10,271 nucleotides of DNA from Actinomycetota bacterium (lineage in GTDB: Bacteria; Actinomycetota; Acidimicrobiia; Acidimicrobiales; Poriferisodalaceae), in contig JAADHX010000171.1 of the NCBI GenBank assembly GCA_013151655.1, positions 1 through 10,271 on the forward strand, read 5' to 3'. How positions within the stretch are numbered: position 1 is the stretch's first letter; each line of letters opens with the position of its first letter. Below are positions 5,806 through 10,271 of this stretch, one piece after another. The notes below the pieces were generated by a model that was not told where the DNA came from, searched no databases, and was given only the letters and a program-made list of their open reading frames with translations. A program made the translations under genes and the position numbers.

Positions 5806-7586
5806 TGGATGACCTCGAGTACTACGACACGAACATCCCATGCCTTGCGGCATGTCCAGTTCATACCAATGCCGGTATGTACGTCGCGGCAATCGCCGAT
5901 GGTGATGATGAGTTGGCCTATCTGACTGCGCGGCTCCCGAATCCGTTTGCCTCGGTGTGCGCACGAGTGTGTGCAGCGCCATGCGAGGACGCGTGTCGGC
6001 GTGGCGCAATCGACCGCCCGATCGCGATCCGGGCATTGAAGCGGTTCGTGACCGAGAAGTTCGGGACCGAACAGGACGTCGGCGAAGTCTGGCACAAGGT
6101 CGCCGCGCCGCCAACCTTCGAACGGTCCCAGAGCATTGGGATCGTCGGTGGCGGGCCCGCCGGAATGTCCTGTGCTCACGATCTTCGTCGCCTCGGGTAC
6201 AAGCTGACCGTCTACGAGGCCACAGACAAGCTTGGCGGCGCGATGTGGCTCGGCATTCCTGAGTATCGCCTCGATCGCGGTGTGTTGTCGGCTGACATCG
6301 ACGCGATCGTCGATCTCGGTGTCGAGGTCAAGTACGAAACCCGGTTGGGTATCGACGTAACACTCGATGAGCTGATGAGCGAGCACGACGCTGTCTTCCT
6401 CGGTATCGGTGCCACGCTTGGCCGTGGTCTCGACCTTGAGGGGGGCGAAGCCGATGGTGTGTTCAAGGCAATCGAGTTCCTGATCAACATGAACCGCGGG
6501 TTCAAGGTCGATGTGGGCGAACGTGTTGTCGTCATTGGCGGCGGCGATGTTGCCATGGACGCGGCGCGTACAGCGTTGAGGGCTTCCGAATACGGAAATC
6601 AGCAAGACGACGAAGAGATCGAGAGCGACCAGCGTTCTGCGATGACCGAAGCCATCGATGTGGCTCGCTCCGCGGCTCGTGCCGGGGCCCGAGAGGTCAC
6701 CGTCATGTCGCTCGAGTCAGCCGAGGAGATGCCCGCTCACGAGTTTGAGGTGGAAGAGGCTCAACACGAGGGCATCTCGTTTGTTCCCAGGCGCGGTCCA
6801 CGTCGCATTCTCGTTGATAGTGAAGGACGGGTTTCGGGAATCGAGACGGTCGGAGTGAAATCGGTGTTCGATGTCGATGGACGTTTCGCCCCCGACTTCG
6901 ACGAGTCTGACATCACGGTTTCCGATGCCGACACGATCATTCTCGCGATTGGCCAGGCGATTGATCTGGAGGCGTTGGGGCCAGCCGGTCCCGAGGTCAG
7001 CCCTCGTCGCACCATCCAGATCGATAACGACACCGGCCGTACCTCGATCGATGGCATTTGGTCGGGAGGCGACGCGGCGAAAGGCCCCCGCACACTTATT
7101 GACGCGATCGCGGATGGTCGCCGCTCGGCGGCCGATATCCACCGCTGGTTCGGCGGATATGACGAAGATGCGGAGCAGGCGACGTTCGTGAAGCTCGCCC
7201 AGTTCCATCGTCTCGATGACTCCTACGATCAGTTGAATCGGGTTGATGTTCCGACTCTCGACACCGGTCGTCGAATCGGTCTCGCCGAAGTGGAACTTGG
7301 CTTCACCGAACAGCAGGCACGGTGCGAAGCGTCGCGATGCCTTCGCTGCTTTGCCAACATCATTCTCGATGTCGACAAGTGCGTGTTGTGCGCCCTCTGC
7401 GCCGATGTGTGCCCGGTCGACGTGATCTCGCTCGTGCCATACGAAGACCTCGAAACGGGTGCTCCGGGTAGCACCGCACTGTTACTTGACGAGGAGCGTT
7501 GTATCCGCTGCGCCCTCTGTATCGATCGTTGCCCGCCCGACGCGTTGTCGATGGGTATATGGAAAGGCGTTGGCGTACCTGTATGA
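5805..7586 (+). CDS. GltD-like FAD/NAD(P) iron-sulfur oxidoreductase with two C-terminal [4Fe-4S] sites
   Basis: This 593-aa soluble, cytoplasmic flavoprotein is of the glutamate synthase beta-chain / dihydropyrimidine dehydrogenase type. Domains in order are: an N-terminal helical iron-sulfur domain with C13, C17 and C52, C56, C60, C64 (the 'VCARVCAAPCEDAC' signature); an FAD Rossmann motif GGGPAG at 115-120 with acidic E138; a second dinucleotide motif GGGDVAMDAARTA from 245; and a C-terminal bacterial ferredoxin domain with two four-cysteine sites, C526/529/532/536 and C566/569/572/576, preceded by extra C507, C512 and C515. The region after the NAD(P) fold reads 'VMSLESAEEMPA' instead of the 'YRR' pair that binds the NADPH phosphate in GltD, suggesting NADH. 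No glutamate synthase large subunit is nearby. The start ATG 5805 overlaps the cytochrome c stop, and the end overlaps the cytochrome b start (ATGA). It probably exchanges electrons between pyridine nucleotide and the membrane complex; this role is inferred from context. Confidence 0.88.
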   Translation: MDDLEYYDTNIPCLAACPVHTNAGMYVAAIADGDDELAYLTARLPNPFASVCARVCAAPCEDACRRGAIDRPIAIRALKRFVTEKFGTEQDVGEVWHKVAAPPTFERSQSIGIVGGGPAGMSCAHDLRRLGYKLTVYEATDKLGGAMWLGIPEYRLDRGVLSADIDAIVDLGVEVKYETRLGIDVTLDELMSEHDAVFLGIGATLGRGLDLEGGEADGVFKAIEFLINMNRGFKVDVGERVVVIGGGDVAMDAARTALRASEYGNQQDDEEIESDQRSAMTEAIDVARSAARAGAREVTVMSLESAEEMPAHEFEVEEAQHEGISFVPRRGPRRILVDSEGRVSGIETVGVKSVFDVDGRFAPDFDESDITVSDADTIILAIGQAIDLEALGPAGPEVSPRRTIQIDNDTGRTSIDGIWSGGDAAKGPRTLIDAIADGRRSAADIHRWFGGYDEDAEQATFVKLAQFHRLDDSYDQLNRVDVPTLDTGRRIGLAEVELGFTEQQARCEASRCLRCFANIILDVDKCVLCALCADVCPVDVISLVPYEDLETGAPGSTALLLDEERCIRCALCIDRCPPDALSMGIWKGVGVPV

Positions 7587-8371
7587 GCCTTGATGAGAAC
7601 AACCAGAAGAGCGTCGATGATCGCGCGGGAGTGCCCGACGAGGGTCTCATCGACCGTGTCCGCAACACAACTGTCGGAAAGTCGATCATCCGATCACCCC
7701 GACGCATCACGCCGCGCGATCGAGCGGCCGGCCACTGGGCGAGTTTCTTGCTGCACATCTACCCCGTCAAGATCCGCAAGAAGGAGCTGGGTTTTCGTTA
7801 TTCGTGGTACCTCGGCGTGATTTCCACGGTGCTACTCGGGAGTCTGATCCTCTCAGGTCTCTATCTGATGTTCTTCTATGTGCCGTCTCCGGCAAATGCT
7901 TACGCTGACATCCAGACGATCCAAACCGATGTTCCTTTCGGACAGTACGTGCGCAACGTGCACCGTTGGTCGGCTCACCTGATGGTGCTTGCGGTGGCCG
8001 CACACATGGGTCGGGTGTTCTTCCGCGGCGGCTACAAGGCACCTCGTCAGTTCAATTGGGTGATCGGCGTCGTCTTGCTGATCCTGACGCTGTTGCTGTC
8101 GTTCACCGGCTACCTGCTCCCGTGGGATCAGCTCGCATTCTGGGCCGTCACGGTGGGTAGCGAGATGGCTGGATACGTTCCGATCATCGGCGACCAGGTC
8201 AAGGAGGTCTTGCTCGGAGGTCCCATAGTCGACTCGTCGACGCTGCTGCGCTTCTACGTGCTCCACGTCGCGGTTCTGCCGGCAGCGATTGTATTCGTGC
8301 TCATGATCCACCTCTGGAGATGGCGCAAGGATGCGATGTTCGATCAGGAAGCTGTGGACGCCGATGAGTGA
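7583..8371 (+). CDS. Cytochrome b N-terminal half (b6-like) of a Rieske/cytochrome b complex
   Basis: This 262-aa membrane protein carries the two b hemes of a quinol:cytochrome c oxidoreductase. Four ligand histidines are visible: H127 and H141 in 'VHRWSAHLMVLAVAAHMGR', and H228 and H243 in the last helix. There are 13 residues between the first pair and 14 between the second, the b6f-type spacing. 'GYKAPRQFNW' and 'TGYLLPWDQLAFWA' are conserved b6/QcrB elements around the quinol site. The protein ends after the fourth core helix, as b6 does, and the rest of cytochrome b is the next gene. It contains no cysteine at all, so the covalent extra heme (ci) of b6f and Bacillus-type complexes is not expected through the usual Cys; the equivalent position appears to be Y76. 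A basic, hydrophilic N-terminus of about 70 residues precedes the first helix. The start overlaps the flavoprotein stop by four bases. Confidence 0.92.
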   Translation: MSLDENNQKSVDDRAGVPDEGLIDRVRNTTVGKSIIRSPRRITPRDRAAGHWASFLLHIYPVKIRKKELGFRYSWYLGVISTVLLGSLILSGLYLMFFYVPSPANAYADIQTIQTDVPFGQYVRNVHRWSAHLMVLAVAAHMGRVFFRGGYKAPRQFNWVIGVVLLILTLLLSFTGYLLPWDQLAFWAVTVGSEMAGYVPIIGDQVKEVLLGGPIVDSSTLLRFYVLHVAVLPAAIVFVLMIHLWRWRKDAMFDQEAVDADE

Positions 8372-8921
8372 CGAGAAGATCGAGACCACTACACCTGTCG
8401 AACTGAGTGCGAAGCCTGACGCTACGGACGGTAAGCGGGTGCTGGGTGTCGTGCCGGGCAAACCATCGTCGGGTGAACGAAAGGTGATCACCAGCGATGA
8501 CACCGTGATGGTGTGGCCCCACCTACTAGTGCGACACGCGGTCGTGGCGATGGCCACTGCCTTGGTGGTGATGATGATCTCGGTGTTCTTCGATGCCCCG
8601 CTCCGCGATGTCGCTAACCCACAGGTCACTCCGAACCCTGAAAAGGCCCCCTGGTACTTCGCCGCGCTGCAAGAGTTGCTGGCGTTGTTCCCTCCACTGG
8701 TGGCGGGTGTGCTCATACCGGGAGCGATCATCTTGGGCTTAGTGGCACTGCCATACATCGACAACAGCAAATTCATCAGACCTCGCCACAGAAAGGTGGC
8801 GGTGACGACATTCACGGTGTTCATCGTGATCTGGGTAGCGCTCACAATTATCGGCTTTATGTTCCGCGGTCCCAACTGGGGCTGGGTATGGCCCTGGCAA
8901 GAATGGCATGGTGAATTATGA
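8364..8921 (+). CDS. Cytochrome b C-terminal half (subunit IV-like)
   Basis: This 185-aa protein supplies the remaining helices of the split cytochrome b and part of the outer quinol site. After a hydrophilic N-terminus of about 50 residues, three hydrophobic helices are visible at about 55-76, 105-130 and 143-166, as in b6f subunit IV. The Qo-site tetrapeptide, PEWY in mitochondrial bc1 and chloroplast b6f, reads A95-P96-W97-Y98 here ('KAPWYFAALQELL'), so the usual glutamate is a proline. The nearest acidic residue is E93, with E104 further on. The ATG at 8364 overlaps the cytochrome b gene by eight bases, with a GGA at 8356-8358 upstream, and its stop overlaps the Rieske ATG by four. Coupled translation would keep the two halves at equal amounts. 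The identification rests on the motif, the helix count and its position after the b6-like gene. Confidence 0.88.
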   Translation: MSDEKIETTTPVELSAKPDATDGKRVLGVVPGKPSSGERKVITSDDTVMVWPHLLVRHAVVAMATALVVMMISVFFDAPLRDVANPQVTPNPEKAPWYFAALQELLALFPPLVAGVLIPGAIILGLVALPYIDNSKFIRPRHRKVAVTTFTVFIVIWVALTIIGFMFRGPNWGWVWPWQEWHGEL

Positions 8922-9421
8922 GTCTCATGAAACGGCGAGAACTACTTTCAAGTCTGTGGCTTGCGGGGCTCGGCCTCGTAGCCGCGACTGGTATTTGGAC
9001 TTCCTGGGATATCCTTCGCCCTGGCGCAGCCAAGGGATTCGGGGGCAAGATCCGGGCGTTTCCCCCAGAAACGGTCAATGACACCGGCGTAATCCAGGTA
9101 TCAGCCGCACGTTCGTACGTAACCGAGGTGAACGGCGATATTCGAGCGCTGTCATGGAAGTGCACCCATCTGGGGTGCAAGGTCTCCTTCTGCGACTCAT
9201 CTGGCTATTTCGAGTGTCCGTGTCATGGTTCCATCTACAACCGAGTTGGCGATCTCATGTCCGGCCCCTCGCCTCGTGGACTGGACGAATACCCGGTTGA
9301 GGTCGGCGAAGATGGCCTGCTCTACATCGACACGGGCGTGGTCATCGAAGGCCCCTCTCCGGGAACCGTTACGGTCGATGAGCCGCCCAAGGGCCCGGGC
9401 TGTGCGCAAGGAACGCACTGA
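8918..9421 (+). CDS. Rieske [2Fe-2S] protein
   Basis: This 167-aa iron-sulfur subunit takes the first electron from quinol at the outer site and passes it to a c-type cytochrome. The two Rieske boxes are C82-T-H84-L-G-C87 and C100-P-C102-H103-G-S105. C82, H84, C100 and H103 would bind the cluster, and C87/C102 would form the stabilising disulfide. S105 and Y107 are both present; in bc1 these hydrogen-bond the cluster and raise its potential. The N-terminus reads MSLMKRRELL followed by a single hydrophobic helix (about 13-30), a twin-arginine-like anchor as in bacterial Rieske proteins. Extra cysteines C92 and C162 are not part of the standard motif. It is followed immediately by a cytochrome c gene (1-base overlap), completing a b6/IV/Rieske/c set. 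Confidence 0.94.
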   Translation: MSLMKRRELLSSLWLAGLGLVAATGIWTSWDILRPGAAKGFGGKIRAFPPETVNDTGVIQVSAARSYVTEVNGDIRALSWKCTHLGCKVSFCDSSGYFECPCHGSIYNRVGDLMSGPSPRGLDEYPVEVGEDGLLYIDTGVVIEGPSPGTVTVDEPPKGPGCAQGTH

Positions 9422-9879
9422 TGCCGTACGAATACTCGACAGACGACAAACTCGATCGCTCTACCAACAGTTGGATGCTCATCGGCGTCGTATTGCTAGT
9501 TGGAATAGTGGCAATGTTTCCGCTGTACCGGTCTTACGAGCCGTCGTCGCGCGATGGAGCCCGCCAGGCACAGTCGGCTTCGCTCGCCCAGGAGGGCGAG
9601 TCCATTTGGCAGCTCAGCTGCGCGTCCTGCCACGGGCTTGCCGGTGAGGGAGGGACCGCTCCGGCTCTCAATTCGGAACAGTTTCTGCAAACGGCGAGCG
9701 ATGAACAAACCGCAACACTGATCGCCGTGGGTATACCTGGTAGTCAGATGAGTGCCTACTCGCAGGACTTCGGTGGTCAGCTCACTTCGCAGCAGATCAA
9801 GGCTCTCGTAACGCTGATCCGATCGTGGGAGCCAAATGCCCCTGACGTACCTGATTGGCGTGACATGATCGGCGGCTGA
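9421..9879 (+). CDS. Membrane-anchored monoheme cytochrome c
   Basis: This 152-aa small c-type cytochrome is tethered to the outside of the membrane. A single N-terminal helix (about residues 18-36) with no obvious cleavage site is followed by a short linker and a compact class I heme domain: C67-A-S-C70-H71 for heme attachment and M110 in 'GSQMSAY' as probable axial ligand. The 'QLTSQQIKALVTLIRSW' C-terminal helix is typical of small cytochromes c of the CccA / cytochrome c550 kind. AAGGAA at 9408-9413 with a spacing of seven supports the ATG, which overlaps the Rieske stop by one base. It is the last gene of the run and the most likely immediate acceptor from the Rieske protein. It could equally be the electron carrier to a terminal reductase or oxidase encoded elsewhere. 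Confidence 0.88.
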   Translation: MPYEYSTDDKLDRSTNSWMLIGVVLLVGIVAMFPLYRSYEPSSRDGARQAQSASLAQEGESIWQLSCASCHGLAGEGGTAPALNSEQFLQTASDEQTATLIAVGIPGSQMSAYSQDFGGQLTSQQIKALVTLIRSWEPNAPDVPDWRDMIGG

Positions 9880-10084
9880 CCGTCCGGCGCGCTCCGAGGT
9901 TCAGTTCTGCAAGCGATCGATCAAGTCGGCTAGTCGGGAATGGATGGTTCGTCGCTGCGATGGGGGTCGGTTTCAGGGTGTGTGAGAGTCGTTTGTATGT
10001 GAATTTTCGGCGTATATGACCGGAAACTCACTTACAAACGTTCGCGGAGGCTGGGCGTGCGAGCTTGGATGCGAGACTGACCGG
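9880..10084 (+). other. Non-coding gap between respiratory cluster and peptidase gene
   Basis: No convincing ORF lies in these 205 bases. The last cytochrome c stop (9877-9879) sits in a weak, bulged stem pairing 9876-9881 with 9898-9904 and followed by TTCT. That is at best a poor terminator candidate. The second half holds the palindrome listed separately. The gap should contain both the end of the respiratory transcript and the promoter of the peptidase gene, but I cannot point to a clear -35/-10 pair. Confidence 0.5.
9990..10040. repeat. 51-base imperfect inverted repeat (possible operator, terminator or repeat element)
   Basis: The arms 9990-10010 and 10020-10040 pair over 21 positions with a nine-base loop: 18 Watson-Crick pairs, one G-T and two mismatches (9998/10032 and 10003/10027). 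The outer eight bases, CGTTTGTA and TACAAACG, match perfectly and are followed by GTGA/TCAC. The arms are AT-richer than the surroundings. No T-run follows either arm, so it is not a standard intrinsic terminator. It lies 110 bases after the last cytochrome gene and 44 bases before the peptidase start, where it could act as a regulator binding site, a bidirectional transcription end or a scattered palindromic element. Confidence 0.7.
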
Positions 10085-10271
10085 GTGAGTGACCAGCAAA
10101 CCAGTTCGGATACCTCGATTTTTGTCGAGCGGCTCGGCCGTGTCCGCGCCGTAATGGCAGAACGTGATATCGACACGATCTTGTTGTCGGTCGGCCACGA
10201 TTTGCCGTACCTCACTGGCTACGCGGCAATGCCGCTCGAACGCCTGACGATGCTCGTTGTCAACCGTGACG
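10085..10271 (+). CDS. M24B metallopeptidase (Xaa-Pro aminopeptidase-like), N-terminal part
   Basis: The first 62 codons are visible and the gene runs off the right edge. The translated stretch matches the creatinase/prolidase N-terminal domain: 'RLGRVRAVMAERDIDTILLS' followed by 'HDLPYLTGYAAMPLERLTML', in which D-x-x-Y-L-T-G-Y is characteristic. Family members cleave N-terminal Xaa-Pro bonds or dipeptides using a two-metal site in the C-terminal pita-bread domain, which is outside the window. The chosen start is GTG 10085. It has only a weak upstream purine stretch, and the frame stays open further upstream without a good ATG, so the start is uncertain and a leaderless message is possible. 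It is separated from the respiratory genes by 205 bases and a palindrome, so it is probably a separate transcription unit with no functional link. Confidence 0.8.
   Translation, partial: MSDQQTSSDTSIFVERLGRVRAVMAERDIDTILLSVGHDLPYLTGYAAMPLERLTMLVVNRD

Noticed and set aside
5415..6605. A 396-codon open frame on the minus strand across the cytochrome c and flavoprotein genes
   Set aside because: It lies antisense to genes with clear motifs, has no recognisable domain of its own, and is the kind of open frame that GC-rich codon use produces opposite real genes.
5805..7586. Assignment as glutamate synthase small subunit (gltD)
   Set aside because: No gltB is adjacent, two C-terminal ferredoxin sites are added, the NADPH arginines are missing, and the gene is embedded among cytochrome genes.
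7853..8875. A 340-codon minus-strand frame opposite both cytochrome b halves
   Set aside because: Its low-complexity T, S and R rich translation mirrors membrane-protein codons on the plus strand, and it has no ribosome site or family resemblance.
9876..9908. Terminator-like stem at the end of the last cytochrome c gene
   Set aside because: The stem is bulged, has a poor interior and is followed only by TTCT, so it does not meet the form of an intrinsic terminator.

Overview
The window carries one strand of tightly packed respiratory genes followed by an unrelated gene. Moderately high GC (roughly 60% by eye), GTG starts and back-to-back overlapping stop/start codons suggest a high-GC Gram-positive-like bacterium. 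The protein styles look actinobacterial, perhaps an Acidimicrobiia-type lineage. That assignment is an inference, because no rRNA or marker gene is present.

Region 1 (1-1546) is the distal end of a membrane-bound nitrate reductase operon: the C-terminus of narH (NarG lies outside to the left), then narJ (assembly chaperone) and narI (diheme b membrane anchor and quinol oxidase). Region 2 (1589-4919) holds two different NarK-family nitrate/nitrite transporters. The first has the type-1 (nitrate/proton symporter-like) signature. The second has the type-2 (nitrate/nitrite exchanger-like) signature.

Region 3 (5005-9879) is the most interesting part. Six genes overlap one another by 1-8 bases: a membrane-anchored cytochrome c with three extra C-terminal membrane helices; a 593-aa GltD-like NAD(P)/FAD/[4Fe-4S] flavoprotein; a cytochrome b split b6f-style into two proteins; a Rieske 2Fe-2S protein; and a second membrane-anchored cytochrome c. 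Read together they look like a Rieske/cytochrome b complex with its own soluble pyridine-nucleotide module and two c-type cytochromes, placed directly behind a nitrate respiration operon.

The likely logic is as follows. NarK1/NarK2 bring nitrate in and nitrite out. NarGHI reduces nitrate with quinol. The Rieske/cytochrome b complex offers a second quinol-oxidising route feeding periplasmic c-type hemes, and the flavoprotein may link the NAD(P)H pool to that complex in either direction. The flavoprotein link is hypothesis, not something the sequence proves.

Region 4 (9880-10271) is a 205-base non-coding gap with a strong 51-base imperfect palindrome, followed by the N-terminus of an M24B (Xaa-Pro aminopeptidase-like) protein cut by the window edge. 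No tRNA, rRNA, CRISPR array or insertion sequence was seen.
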